A stretch of 64,000 bases of DNA from Planctomycetota bacterium (GTDB taxonomy: Bacteria; Planctomycetota; UBA1135; GCA-002686595): contig JAEUHY010000053.1 in NCBI GenBank assembly GCA_016795325.1, positions 1 to 64,000 of the forward strand. Direction: 5' to 3'. The notes beneath the pieces were generated by a model, which saw only the letters and a list, made by a program, of their open reading frames with translations, did no database searches and was not told the DNA's origin. The number at the start of each line of letters is the position of its first letter. The first letter of the stretch is position 1. Made by a program: the position numbers and the translations under genes. Shown one piece after another: positions 45,689-54,816 of the stretch.

Positions 45689-48139
45689 ATGAAACTCCTC
45701 AGCCTGGCGTTGCCCGTCGCATTGTTCGCGCTCACCCTGACGCCCGCCCGTGCGCAGAAGGTCACGCCGCCCGCCGAGCACCTCGGGCGCGCGGTCGGAG
45801 TCGACTTCCAGCTGGCCGACTGGAAGGAGGTTTCGAGCTACTACGAAAAGCTCGACCGCGAGAGCCCGCGCGTGAGCGTCGTCAAGGTCGGCAAGACCAC
45901 GCTGGGGCGCGACATGTTGCTCGCGGTCGTCGGTTCGGAAGCCAACCTCGCGCGCCTCGACGAGATCAAGGCCGCGGCAGCGAGGATCGCCGATCCGCGC
46001 GGTCTGTCGGTGCAGGAGCGCCAGCGCGCGCTCGAGCAGTGCGTGCCGATGGTGATGATCTCGATCGCGATGCACTCCAACGAAACGGCCGCGCCGCAGT
46101 TCGGGATGGAGCTCGCGTACGAACTCGCCACGAGCGAGCGCGAGCCGTGGAAGAGCGCGCGCGAGAAGCTGCTCGTGCTGATCCTGCCGTGCACCAACCC
46201 CGACGGTCTCGACGGACAGGTCGAGTGGTACCGGCGCATCGTCGGCACGCCGTACGAAGCGGCGGGCATGTACGAGCTCTACCAGCACTATTGCGGCCAC
46301 GACAACAACCGCGATTGGTTCGCGCTGACGCAGGCCGAAACGCGCGTCGTGACGCGCCTGCTCTACCACGAGTGGCGGCCGCACGTTTATTGGGACGTGC
46401 ACCAGCAGGGCCAGACCGGCGAGCGCTTCTTCACGCCGCCCTTCCGCGATCCGCTCAATCCCAACGTCGATCCGCTGCTGATGGGTTCGATCAACACGCT
46501 GGGCACGCGCGCGCAGCTCGACATGATGCGCGACGGACTCTCGGGCGTGGCGACGGGCGTGACCTACGACCAGTGGTGGAACGGCGGCAATCGCAATGTT
46601 CCGGTGCGCCACAACATCATCGGGCTGCTCACCGAAGCGGCCAGCGTCAACTTCGCCAGCCCCGTGTTCCTCGAGCGCTCGCGCCTGCGCCAACCCGGCG
46701 GCGAGGGCGACTACGGCCCCGCGAACAACTTCCCCATGCCGTGGCCGGGCGGCTGGTGGCGGCTGCGCGACATCATCGAGTACGAGCTGTCGTTCGCGCG
46801 CTCGCTGCTGCGCAGCCTCGCCGCCGAGCCGAAGCTGTGGCTCGAGCAAGCGCTCACCATGGCCGAGCGCGTGAGCGCCGTGGGCCGCGACGAGGCGCCG
46901 CGCGGCTGGATCCTGCCGGCGCACAACGTCGACCGCGGCGCCACGCGCCGGTTGGTCGAGACGCTGCTGCTCGGCGGCGTCGAAGTCCACGTCGCGAGCG
47001 GCCCCTTGCGCGCCGACGGCGTCGAACATCCCGCGGGCTCGATCGTGATCTTCGCGGACCAGCCCTACGGCCGGCACGTCAAGGACCTCTTCGAAGTGCA
47101 GCGTTATCCCGGCCTCGAAGCGCCGTACGACGTCGCCGGTTGGACGCTGCCGCTGCTCTTCGGCGTGCAACGTGTCGAGTGCGTCGAGCGACCCGTCGGC
47201 GACGTGCGCGAGGTGAACGACGCGCAAGCGGCGGTCGAAGGCGTGCGCGGCGCGCAGGGCAAGGAGGGCTTCGCGGCGCGCGACAGCGACGGTTGGGCGG
47301 CGGCGATCGCGGCGCTCTCGGGCGGCAAAGCGCTCACCTGGGACTCGAATCTCGCGGTGTTCCTCGAGGGCGAGCGGCCCGGCGACGGGCGCAAGGTGCT
47401 GCGCCGCATGCCGCGCGTCGCTGTGTACGCGCCCTACACCTCGAGCATGAGCGAGGGTTGGATGCGCTGGGTGTTCGACACCTGGAAGCTGCCCTACACC
47501 ACGCTGCGCAACGAGCATCTGCGCGCCGGAAAGCTCAGCGAGCGCTTCGACGTGATCGTGCTGCCCGACATCAACCCCTCGACGCTCGACGAGGGGCGCG
47601 ACGAAGGCGCGGTGTTCAGCGAGTACGCGCGTGGGCTCGATCCCGAGGGCGCCGCGGCGCTCGAGGAGTTCGTGCGCGCGGGCGACACGCTGATCGCGAT
47701 CGGCGGCGCGGCGCGTTGGACGATCGACTTGCTCGAGGCGCCGCTGGTCGACACGACCAAGGACAAGCCCAAGGACGGCGCGGCCGAGTTTTCTTGCCCG
47801 GGCAGCGTGCTGCGCGCGGTCGCCGAGCCTTCGCTCTTCACGGCGGGCCTCGACGATTCGCTCGCGCTGATGTTCGCGGGCGGCTCGGCGTGGCGCGTCG
47901 AGGAGCGCAAGGGCGCGCCCAAGAGCGCCGCGCCGCAGGTGCTGCTCGAGTACGCCGCGGAACGCGTGCTGTATTCGGGCTGGATCCGTTCGCCCGAGGC
48001 CATCGAGGATCGCGCGGCGTGGGTGCGCCTCCCGCACGGCGAAGGCGCAGCGCACGTGTTCGGTTTCAGCCCGCACTACCGTGGTTGGTCGCAGCAGACC
48101 TTCCAGTTGCTGTTCCGCGCAGCGCTTCTCGATGGCTGA
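45689..48139 (+). CDS. Exported M14-family zinc carboxypeptidase
   Basis: An 816-residue protein. Signal peptide LSLALPVALFALTLTPARA, with ATG 45689 as the start. The M14 domain occupies about residues 40-350: zinc ligands H129 and E132 in MHSNETAAP, H238 in YWDVHQQGQT, and the likely catalytic glutamate E316 in LLTEAAS. A nearby substrate-side motif is PCTNPDGLDGQVEWYRR. The C-terminal 450 residues include an alpha/beta segment (VEVHVASGPLRADGV, RVAVYAPYTSSMSEGWMRWV) found in this large M14 subtype. It removes C-terminal residues from peptides outside the cytoplasm. The next gene overlaps it by eight bases. Confidence 0.9.
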   Translation: MKLLSLALPVALFALTLTPARAQKVTPPAEHLGRAVGVDFQLADWKEVSSYYEKLDRESPRVSVVKVGKTTLGRDMLLAVVGSEANLARLDEIKAAAARIADPRGLSVQERQRALEQCVPMVMISIAMHSNETAAPQFGMELAYELATSEREPWKSAREKLLVLILPCTNPDGLDGQVEWYRRIVGTPYEAAGMYELYQHYCGHDNNRDWFALTQAETRVVTRLLYHEWRPHVYWDVHQQGQTGERFFTPPFRDPLNPNVDPLLMGSINTLGTRAQLDMMRDGLSGVATGVTYDQWWNGGNRNVPVRHNIIGLLTEAASVNFASPVFLERSRLRQPGGEGDYGPANNFPMPWPGGWWRLRDIIEYELSFARSLLRSLAAEPKLWLEQALTMAERVSAVGRDEAPRGWILPAHNVDRGATRRLVETLLLGGVEVHVASGPLRADGVEHPAGSIVIFADQPYGRHVKDLFEVQRYPGLEAPYDVAGWTLPLLFGVQRVECVERPVGDVREVNDAQAAVEGVRGAQGKEGFAARDSDGWAAAIAALSGGKALTWDSNLAVFLEGERPGDGRKVLRRMPRVAVYAPYTSSMSEGWMRWVFDTWKLPYTTLRNEHLRAGKLSERFDVIVLPDINPSTLDEGRDEGAVFSEYARGLDPEGAAALEEFVRAGDTLIAIGGAARWTIDLLEAPLVDTTKDKPKDGAAEFSCPGSVLRAVAEPSLFTAGLDDSLALMFAGGSAWRVEERKGAPKSAAPQVLLEYAAERVLYSGWIRSPEAIEDRAAWVRLPHGEGAAHVFGFSPHYRGWSQQTFQLLFRAALLDG

Positions 48140-48848
48140 CGCGCTGCGCGCCGCGGAGCGTGCGCACGCTCCGCAAGCGCGGCGCACAGCGCGCCGCCGC
48201 GTGCCGAGTGCGGCGTGGTGTTCGTCGTGGTGCGCGGCCAGCGTCGCGGCGCTCGCACTCGGCTGCGCGCCGGATTTTCGCGGCGCTGCGCGCTTGCTGG
48301 CGAGCGACCTGCCGCCGCCGCGCGAGGAGTTGTTCGAGCGCCGGCGCACCTACTTCGACACGCGCGCCACGCAGCTCTCGCGCGAGCGCGGCGTGTTGAT
48401 CCTCGCGGACGGCAGCACGCTCGCGCACGGCCTCGACCGCGCCTGGTGGCCGAGCGGCGCGTTGCACTTCGAGCGCCAGTTCGAGCGCGGCGAGCCGCGC
48501 GGGCGCTGGCGCAGTTGGTACGAAAGCGGCGCGCTCGAGTTCGAAGCCGAACACGCTCCCGGACGGATCACGAGCATGACTTGGTGGCGCTCCGACGGCG
48601 CGCTCTCGTCCACTGGCCCGCATGTGCTGGGACTGCGCGAAGGCGAGTGGAGCTACTTCCATCCCAGCGGCGTGCTCGCCGCGCGCGGCGCGTGGCGCGC
48701 CGGCGAACGCTGCGGAGCGTGGAGCTTCTTCGACGGAGCAGGGCGTTTGCTCGAGTGCGGCGAGTACCTCGCCGGCGAACGCAGCGGCGCGTGGGAGGTG
48801 TACGAGCGCGCGGACGCGCCGCCGGGCGACCCGCTCGACGAGCGCTAG
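48132..48848 (+). CDS. Lipoprotein with MORN/YwqK-type repeats
   Basis: A 238-residue protein. ATG 48132 overlaps the stop of the M14 gene, so translation is coupled. A basic N-region is followed by a hydrophobic segment and lipobox LALGC with Cys45. From residue about 100 there are repeating units of YwqK/MORN type: AWWPSGALHFERQFERGEP, GRWRSWYESGALEFEAEH, MTWWRSDGALSSTG, GEWSYFHPSGVLAARGAW and GAWSFFDGAGRLLECGEY. Such repeats often act in protein contact at the cell surface. The function is not known. It is convergent with the deaminase gene; the two share a CTAG at their stops. Confidence 0.75.
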   Translation: MADALRAAERAHAPQARRTARRRVPSAAWCSSWCAASVAALALGCAPDFRGAARLLASDLPPPREELFERRRTYFDTRATQLSRERGVLILADGSTLAHGLDRAWWPSGALHFERQFERGEPRGRWRSWYESGALEFEAEHAPGRITSMTWWRSDGALSSTGPHVLGLREGEWSYFHPSGVLAARGAWRAGERCGAWSFFDGAGRLLECGEYLAGERSGAWEVYERADAPPGDPLDER

Positions 48849-49348
48849 TAGTCGACGCGCGTGGTCAGGGCGCGCCACGCAGCGAAGGCCTCGAGGCCCG
48901 CCTCGCGCGCCAGCTGCAGCGTCGGCACGGCGCGCTGCTCGAGCGGCAGAACGAGTTCGCGGTAGATCCAATCGTCGTCGAAGCCCGCCGCTGCGGCGTC
49001 TGTTCGCGAGCAGGCGAACACGAGGCGTTCCACGCGCGCCCAGTGGATCGCGCCGAGGCACATCGGGCAGGGCTCGCAGCTGGAGTACAGCGTGGCGCCG
49101 CTGAGTTTGAAGTCGCCGGTAGCTTTGCACGCCGCGCGGATCGCGTTCACTTCGGCGTGGGCCGTCGGGTCGAGCTCGGCGGTCACGCGATTGGAGGCCG
49201 CGGCGAGCACGCGGCCGTCGCGCACGATCAATGCGCCGAACGGGCCGCCTCCGGAGGCCACCGATTCGCGCGCCAGCTCGATCGCCTGGGCGATCCAGCG
49301 CGCGTCGTCGGGGCGCGCCGCGCGCGCACTGTGGAGGTCGTCGGTCAT
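48845..49348 (-). CDS. Nucleoside/guanine deaminase
   Basis: A 167-residue zinc hydrolase of the cytidine deaminase-like fold. The active site is H64-A-E66 (PTAHAEVNAI) and C94-P-M-C97 (SSCEPCPMCLGA); E66 is the proton shuttle. The context fits guanine deaminase GuaD: GGGPFGALIVRDGRVLA, SNRVTAELDPTAH and the later FDDDWIYRELVLPLEQR. GuaD converts guanine to xanthine in purine salvage; other nucleoside deaminases share the core, so the substrate is likely but not certain. The ends of this gene and the convergent MORN lipoprotein gene overlap by four bases (CTAG). Confidence 0.85.
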   Translation of the reverse strand: MTDDLHSARAARPDDARWIAQAIELARESVASGGGPFGALIVRDGRVLAAASNRVTAELDPTAHAEVNAIRAACKATGDFKLSGATLYSSCEPCPMCLGAIHWARVERLVFACSRTDAAAAGFDDDWIYRELVLPLEQRAVPTLQLAREAGLEAFAAWRALTTRVDY

Positions 49349-49442
49349 GCTGCGAGCCTACGCACCAAGGGTCCTCTTTTCGCCCGTTTTTCCGCGTGGT
49401 GCGGCGCGCAGGTCGGGGGCCGGGCCCGTAGGCTGGCCGCTC

Positions 49443-52424
49443 ATGAAGCCGCACCTGCGTCTCGTCGTAGCGCTCGCCGCGCTGGGCCTCTCCGCCACCG
49501 ATCTCGCCGCGCAATCGGCGTACAAATTGCCGCCTGCCGAGGTCGTCGAGCTGATCGACGCGCCGACCACGCCGGGCGTGCGCACCAGCCCGGACGCGCG
49601 CTGGATGATGCTCGTCGAACGGCCCGCGATGCCCTCGATCGCCGACGTCGCGCGGCCCTGGCTGGGACTCGCCGGACTGCGCATCGACCCGGCGACGAGC
49701 GCGCCGGCCGCGAGCGCGTTCGACACGGGGCTCGTGCTGCGCGACCTGCGCGGCGAAAACGTGCGGCGCATCGCTCTGCCGGCGGGCGCACGGCTTTCGA
49801 GCCTGAGCTGGTCGCACGACAGTCGGCGCTTCGCGTTCCTCGTGCACGAACACGACGACGTCGAGCTGTGGGTCGGCGACGTCGACAGCGCCGCGGCGAA
49901 GCGTGTCGCCGAGCGCGTGCACGCACTCTTCGGCGCCTTCGAGTGGATGCCGGACGGCCGGCGTTTGCTCGTGAAGACGATCCCTGCGGCGCGCGGTGCA
50001 GCGCCGAAGCCTCCCGCGGCGCCGAGCGGGCCGACGGTGATGCAGAGCAGCGGTCGCCGCTCGCCCGTGCGCACCTTCCAGGACCTGCTTGAGAGCGAGC
50101 ACGACTCCGCGCTGTTCGAGCACCACGCCACCGCGCAGCTGGCGCTCGTCGATCCTGTCGAGGGCAAGCTCACCGCGCTCGGCGCGCCGGGTTTGATCGT
50201 GCGCTTCGACAGCGCTCCGGGCGGCGCGTACCTGCTCGTCACGCGCCTGCAGCGGCCGTTCAGCTACGTGCTGACCTACGACCGTTTCCCCGCGCGCACC
50301 GAAGTGTGGCGCGCCGACGGTTCGCTCGCTCACCTGGTGCACGATGCGCCGCTGCTCGACGCGTTGCCGATCGAAGGCGTGCCCACGGGGCCGCGCTCGA
50401 TCTCCTGGCGGCCGCACGACCCGGCGACGCTCGTGTGGTGCGAAGCGCTCGACGGCGGCGATCCCAAGACCAAGGCCGCGCAGCGCGATCGCTGGCTGGC
50501 GCAGGCCGCGCCGTTCGACGCAGCGCCGCAGGAGTGGGTGCGCACCGAACACCGCGCGCGCGGCGTGAGCTGGTTCAGCGATCCCGCGCTCGCGCTGGTC
50601 ACCGACTACGACCGCGATCGGCGCTGGACGCGCTCGACGTTGTACGACGTGAAGGCTGGCAAGGCCGTCGCTGTGCTCGACGATCGCAGCGTGAACGACC
50701 GCTACGCCGACCCGGGCTCGATCGTCAGCACGCCGTTGCTCGACGGTTCGCGCGTGGCGCTGCAGCAGGGCGAGTGGATCTTCCGCAGCGGCGAGGGCGC
50801 GAGCGAGAGCGGCGCGCGGCCGTTCCTCGATCGCCAGAGCTTGACCACGCGCGCCGTCGAGCGCTTGTGGCGCTGCGACGAGAACGCCTACGAGAGCGTC
50901 GCGGCGCTCGTGTCGCTCGACGCGAACGGTGCGCCGAGCGTGCTGACGCGCCGCGAGACGCCGGTGCAGCCGCCCAACTACCACCTGCGCGATCTGGGCG
51001 CGAAGAGCGCGCTGCAATTGACGCAGTTCGTCGATCCGCAGCCGCAGATCCGCGGCATCAAGAAGGAGCTGGTGAAGTACCAGCGCGCCGACGGCGTGCA
51101 GCTCTCCGCCACGCTCTACTTGCCGGCGGACTACCAGCCCGGCCAGCGTCTGCCGCTGTTCGTATGGGCTTATCCGCTCGAGTACAACGACGCGGCGACG
51201 GCCGGTCAGGTGTCGGGTTCGACGCAGCGCTTCACCACGATCCGCGGCGCGTCGCACCTCGCGCTGCTCACGCAGGGCTACTGCGTGATGGACAACGCGA
51301 CGATGCCGATCGTCGGCAGCCCCGAGACGATGAACGACACGTTCGTCGAGCAGATCAAGGCCGCGGCGCTCGCGGCGATCCAGAAGGCGGATGCGCTCGG
51401 TGTCGCCGATCCGCAGCGCGTCGGCGTCGGCGGCCACAGCTACGGCGCCTTCATGACCGCGAACCTGCTGGCGCACACGGACCTGTTCCGCGCGGGAGTC
51501 GCGCGCAGCGGCGCGTACAACCGCACGCTCACTCCGTTCGGCTTCCAGTCCGAGCGCCGCACGCTGTGGGAGGCGCCGCAGATCTACGCGACGCTCTCGC
51601 CGTTCATGCACGCCGACAAGATCAACGAGCCGCTGCTCATGCTGCACGGCGAGAAGGACTCGAACTCGGGGACCTTCCCGATCCAGTCCGAGCGCCTCTA
51701 CCAGGCGGTCGCGGGCCACGGCGGGACAGTGCGGCTGTGTCTGCTGCCCGAGGAGGACCACGGCTACGCGGCGCGCGAGTCGATCCTGCACGCGCACGCC
51801 GAGACGATCGAGTGGCTCGAGCGCTACGTGAAGCTGGCCGTGCCGGTCGAAGCCGCGGCGCCGCGCGCCGCGTTTGGACGGCTTCAGCGGACGATGCGGC
51901 GCGCGTGGAGCGCGCTCGCCAACTGCCTGCCGGCCTCACGCTTCGACTCGGTGTCGAAGATGTCGTCCTGCTCCTGCACGAACGTTTCGAAGCGAGCCAT
52001 GAACGCCGGAAGAGCGGCGCGGCGGCGCGCGCGTTGTTCCGTGGCTCGCAGGGCGCGCGTGCGCGAGACGAAACGTTGGGACGCGCCGAGCAAGCCGAGC
52101 GCATCCGCGGGTGAAGCTTCGCGCGCGAACGCGCGCAGCGCCTGCGCACGTGTCGCCGCGCGCCGGCCAAGCTGCGTAATGCGCACCGTTTCGCGCGAGG
52201 GGTGCAGCGTCGAGAAGCCGGCGCGTTCGACGTGCACGCCCCAGGGCTCGAGCCTGCGCGTCATGACGCCGGCGAGCTGCTCGTCGAGCTCGGCGCCCGC
52301 GCGCAATTCGTGGCCCTCGAGCGCGGAGATCACCTCGTACACCGAGAGCACGAGCATCTGTTCCATCCCGCGTTCGAGCGAGTCGATCTCGATCAGCGCC
52401 TTGCGCGGATCGAGCACGCGGTAG
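49443..52424 (+). CDS. Exported S9-family peptidase with antisense-overlapping C-terminal tail
   Basis: A 993-residue reading frame from ATG 49443. Signal peptide LRLVVALAALGLSATDLAAQ, then a beta-propeller (SLSWSHDSRRFAFLVHE, FEWMPDGRRLLVKTIP). The catalytic domain has GGHSYGA with Ser666, GEKDSNS with Asp739 and EEDHGYAARES with His773, as in glutamyl-endopeptidase/S9-like enzymes. Recognisable homology ends near residue 813 (about 51880), but no stop occurs until 52424. The last 180 residues are Arg/Ser-rich and lie antisense over the SPFH gene (51884-52783). A lost stop, a frameshift or a sequencing error is likely; the functional protein is probably about 810 residues. Confidence 0.8.
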   Translation: MKPHLRLVVALAALGLSATDLAAQSAYKLPPAEVVELIDAPTTPGVRTSPDARWMMLVERPAMPSIADVARPWLGLAGLRIDPATSAPAASAFDTGLVLRDLRGENVRRIALPAGARLSSLSWSHDSRRFAFLVHEHDDVELWVGDVDSAAAKRVAERVHALFGAFEWMPDGRRLLVKTIPAARGAAPKPPAAPSGPTVMQSSGRRSPVRTFQDLLESEHDSALFEHHATAQLALVDPVEGKLTALGAPGLIVRFDSAPGGAYLLVTRLQRPFSYVLTYDRFPARTEVWRADGSLAHLVHDAPLLDALPIEGVPTGPRSISWRPHDPATLVWCEALDGGDPKTKAAQRDRWLAQAAPFDAAPQEWVRTEHRARGVSWFSDPALALVTDYDRDRRWTRSTLYDVKAGKAVAVLDDRSVNDRYADPGSIVSTPLLDGSRVALQQGEWIFRSGEGASESGARPFLDRQSLTTRAVERLWRCDENAYESVAALVSLDANGAPSVLTRRETPVQPPNYHLRDLGAKSALQLTQFVDPQPQIRGIKKELVKYQRADGVQLSATLYLPADYQPGQRLPLFVWAYPLEYNDAATAGQVSGSTQRFTTIRGASHLALLTQGYCVMDNATMPIVGSPETMNDTFVEQIKAAALAAIQKADALGVADPQRVGVGGHSYGAFMTANLLAHTDLFRAGVARSGAYNRTLTPFGFQSERRTLWEAPQIYATLSPFMHADKINEPLLMLHGEKDSNSGTFPIQSERLYQAVAGHGGTVRLCLLPEEDHGYAARESILHAHAETIEWLERYVKLAVPVEAAAPRAAFGRLQRTMRRAWSALANCLPASRFDSVSKMSSCSCTNVSKRAMNAGRAARRRARCSVARRARVRETKRWDAPSKPSASAGEASRANARSACARVAARRPSCVMRTVSREGCSVEKPARSTCTPQGSSLRVMTPASCSSSSAPARNSWPSSAEITSYTESTSICSIPRSSESISISALRGSSTR

Positions 52425-52783
52425 ACGAGGTTGGCGTCGACTTCGACCACCAAGCCCGAGTGCGTGGTCAGGCGCTGCACGGGCAGGTCGAGCGTGCGCG
52501 CGCGCGAGGGCACGACGCGGATCGTCTGCAGGATCGGAATCAACGGATAGAAGCCCGGTTCACACACCTTCACCGCGCGTCCGAAGCTGAACTTCAGCCC
52601 GACTTCGCCGCTCTGCACGGTTTTGCCAGCGAGGCGCGTGATGCCCCACACGGTGGCCCACACCGCGAGAATCACGTCGCGCTTGTGGTCCTCCCAGGCG
52701 TACGCGGCGATCTGGCGCAGCCACTGCCAGGCCGTCGCGAGCCAGCTCGAGCTCTCGATCGCAGCGTCTTGGAGGGCGCTCAA
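51884..52783 (-). CDS. SPFH/band-7 domain membrane protein (second of pair)
   Basis: A 299-residue protein. A hydrophobic helix near residues 37-55 (VILAVWATVWGITRL) anchors it. The band-7 domain follows: VGLKFSFGRAVKVCEPGFYP, IRVVPSRARTLDLPVQRLTT, VEVDANLVYRVLDPRKALIE and QLAGVMTRRLEPWGVHVERA. A helical C-terminal segment (ALRATEQRARRRAALPAFMA) completes it. Band-7 proteins build membrane microdomain scaffolds and often regulate proteases. The first gene of the pair ends seven bases before this start. The end lies under the extended tail of the S9 gene on the other strand. Confidence 0.85.
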   Translation of the reverse strand: MSALQDAAIESSSWLATAWQWLRQIAAYAWEDHKRDVILAVWATVWGITRLAGKTVQSGEVGLKFSFGRAVKVCEPGFYPLIPILQTIRVVPSRARTLDLPVQRLTTHSGLVVEVDANLVYRVLDPRKALIEIDSLERGMEQMLVLSVYEVISALEGHELRAGAELDEQLAGVMTRRLEPWGVHVERAGFSTLHPSRETVRITQLGRRAATRAQALRAFAREASPADALGLLGASQRFVSRTRALRATEQRARRRAALPAFMARFETFVQEQDDIFDTESKREAGRQLASALHARRIVR

Positions 52784-52790
52784 CGCTCGC

Positions 52791-53567
52791 TCACTTGCGC
52801 GGCGGCTCGCCCGCAGCCTGGTTCGCTTCGCCCTCGTCTTCGCCCGCTTCGGTGGGCTCGGCGCGCGCCTGCGTCGCGCTCGAGCTCTCGCCGATCAATT
52901 GGGCTACTTCGCCCAAGATGCGCTCCTCCTCCGAGCGCGACTGGGCGCGCGTCAGTGTCGTGTCGGGACTGACCGCGACGACCGCGCCGGAGATCAGCGC
53001 CACCGAAGCCTCGGGCGAGAGACCGCGCGAGCGGAAGCGTTCGAACAGCGCGAGCTTCTCCGCCGCGAGCAACTCCAGCTGCGTGATCTCGAGCGTGCTG
53101 GGGGAGGGCGAGATGTTGGAGAAGCCCACCTGCAGGATGCGCACGCCCCACTGGCTCTCCACCGGCGCGAGTTCGGCCTCGATCTCGGCCACCAGCGAAG
53201 CGGCCTCGCGGATCGTGCGCCGGTTGCGCTTGCGCACCACGGTCTGGATCGCGAGCACCACGCGGTTCTTGAGGCCCTGCACGAGGTTGTCGATCTCGAT
53301 CATCGCCGCGCGCAGATCGATGATCTGGTACATGACCTTGCAGTCGATCTCGTACACCAGATCGTCGCTGAGCTGGATCGTCTGCGGCTCGAGGTCGAGC
53401 GTCGTGTGCTTGGTGTCCGCGACCTTGAAGCGCTGGATGATCGGCCACTTGAAGTGCACGCCCGGGCCGACGACTTCCTGCGCGCGGCCGAGGGTGAAAC
53501 GCAAGGCGTGCTGGCCGTCGTAGACGACGACCCACAGGCCGGTGATGACTCCGACGATGTCGAACAT
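52791..53567 (-). CDS. SPFH/band-7 domain membrane protein (first of pair)
   Basis: A 258-residue protein from ATG 53567. It starts with a membrane segment (MFDIVGVITGLWVVV) and then the band-7 fold: HALRFTLGRAQEVVGPGVHF, TTLDLEPQTIQLSDDLVYEI, KVMYQIIDLRAAMIEIDNLV, RRTIREAASLVAEIEAELA and SQWGVRILQVGFSNI. The C terminus is acidic and Gln-rich. The gene is close to, and divergent from, the HMG-CoA reductase gene (67-base gap). Two different band-7 proteins in one operon suggest a hetero-oligomer, as in HflK/HflC; that they are HflK/HflC is not claimed. Confidence 0.85.
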   Translation of the reverse strand: MFDIVGVITGLWVVVYDGQHALRFTLGRAQEVVGPGVHFKWPIIQRFKVADTKHTTLDLEPQTIQLSDDLVYEIDCKVMYQIIDLRAAMIEIDNLVQGLKNRVVLAIQTVVRKRNRRTIREAASLVAEIEAELAPVESQWGVRILQVGFSNISPSPSTLEITQLELLAAEKLALFERFRSRGLSPEASVALISGAVVAVSPDTTLTRAQSRSEEERILGEVAQLIGESSSATQARAEPTEAGEDEGEANQAAGEPPRK

Positions 53568-53634
53568 GCGCCGAGCTTCACGCCTCACGGCGCGTGGGTC
53601 AATCGCCGTGCGCGCGCTACCATCCGCGGCCCGC

Positions 53635-54816
53635 ATGGCTCTGGACAGACTTCCGCGCTCCCGCGACGACGACTTCGCTCCGGCTCTTGTCGCCGCTCGG
53701 CGCGCCTTGGCCGAGCGTGCGGCGGGTTGCGAGTTGCCCGGCATCGGCGGGCGCCCGACCGAACCCGCTCAAGCGCGCGGCAACATCGAAGGCCTGATCG
53801 GCTTCGTGCAGGTTCCGCTGGGCCTCGCCGGTCCGTTGAGCGTCGCCACGAGCGCTGGTCCGCGCGAGGTGTACGTGCCCATGGCGACCAACGAGGGCGC
53901 CATGGTGGCGAGCTACACACGCGGCATGCGTCTGCTCGCGGCCGGCGGCGGCGCGCGCTCGCGCGTCGTCCGCGAAGGGCTGACGCAGAATCCGATCCTG
54001 GTCTACGACGGCCTCGAAGCGGCGCTCGCGGCGCGGGAGCACGTCGAGCGCTCGTTCGCGCGTTTCGTCGAGCTCGTCGCGGCGACCACGCGCCACGGCC
54101 GGCTCGTCGGCTCTACGGCGCGCGTCGCGGGCAATCGGCTGCTGCTCGAGTTCGTGTTCACCACCGGCGACGCCATCGGCATCAACATGGCCGCGCGCGC
54201 CGCGGAACTGCTCTCGCTCGAGATCGCCGAGCGCACCGGCGCGCGCGAGCGTTACGTGCACGGTCAAGACGTCGAGAAGCGCGCCAATTCGCGCGCCTTG
54301 TTCGCGGGCCGCGGCCGCAGCGTCGTCGCGGAGGCGTGCGTGCCGCGCGCCGCGCTCGCCGAACTGGCGCGCGTCACGCCCGAGCAGCTCGTCGCGATCT
54401 GGGCCAGCTACGCGGTCGGCTACGCGCAGCTCGGCACGCACAACTGGCTGGTGCAATCGGCCAACGGACTCGCGGCGGTCCTCGTCGCCTGCGGGCAGGA
54501 CGTCGCGTACCTGCCGGAGTGCTCGAGCGGCCAACTCGATTTCCAACTCACGCCGCAGGGCGATCTGTACGCCAGCGCGAGCTTGCCCAACCTGCTCGTC
54601 GGCACCGTCGGCGGCGGCTCCGGCAAGGGCACCGCGCGCGAATGCCTCGCGATCCTCGGCTGCGCAGGCGCCGGCCACGCCAACACCTTCGCCGAGATCC
54701 TCGGCGCCACGGTGCTCGCGGGCGACCTCTCCTTGATGGCCTCGTTCTGCGCGGGCGATTTCGTCGCGGCGCACGAACGTTTGGGCCGCAACCGACCGGC
54801 GGAACATGGCTCGTAA
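53635..54816 (+). CDS. Hydroxymethylglutaryl-CoA reductase (class I-like)
   Basis: A 393-residue enzyme converting HMG-CoA to mevalonate with NADPH. Family features in order are LIGFVQVPLGLAGPLSV, VPMATNEGAMVAS with catalytic E87, TGDAIGINMAA, the cis-loop VEKRAN with K215, RGRSVVAEACVPR, ACGQDVAYLPECSS with D289, LLVGTVGGGSGKG and the C-terminal GDFVAAHERLGRN with H380. All four catalytic residues of the class I scheme are present, while the N-terminal membrane region of eukaryotic forms is absent. The next gene overlaps by 11 bases. Other mevalonate-pathway genes are not in the window, so the full pathway cannot be judged here. Confidence 0.88.
   Translation: MALDRLPRSRDDDFAPALVAARRALAERAAGCELPGIGGRPTEPAQARGNIEGLIGFVQVPLGLAGPLSVATSAGPREVYVPMATNEGAMVASYTRGMRLLAAGGGARSRVVREGLTQNPILVYDGLEAALAAREHVERSFARFVELVAATTRHGRLVGSTARVAGNRLLLEFVFTTGDAIGINMAARAAELLSLEIAERTGARERYVHGQDVEKRANSRALFAGRGRSVVAEACVPRAALAELARVTPEQLVAIWASYAVGYAQLGTHNWLVQSANGLAAVLVACGQDVAYLPECSSGQLDFQLTPQGDLYASASLPNLLVGTVGGGSGKGTARECLAILGCAGAGHANTFAEILGATVLAGDLSLMASFCAGDFVAAHERLGRNRPAEHGS

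Noticed and set aside
48066..51797. Long minus-strand open frame opposite the S9 peptidase
   Set aside because: It covers several real plus- and minus-strand genes, has no start context and no recognisable domain.
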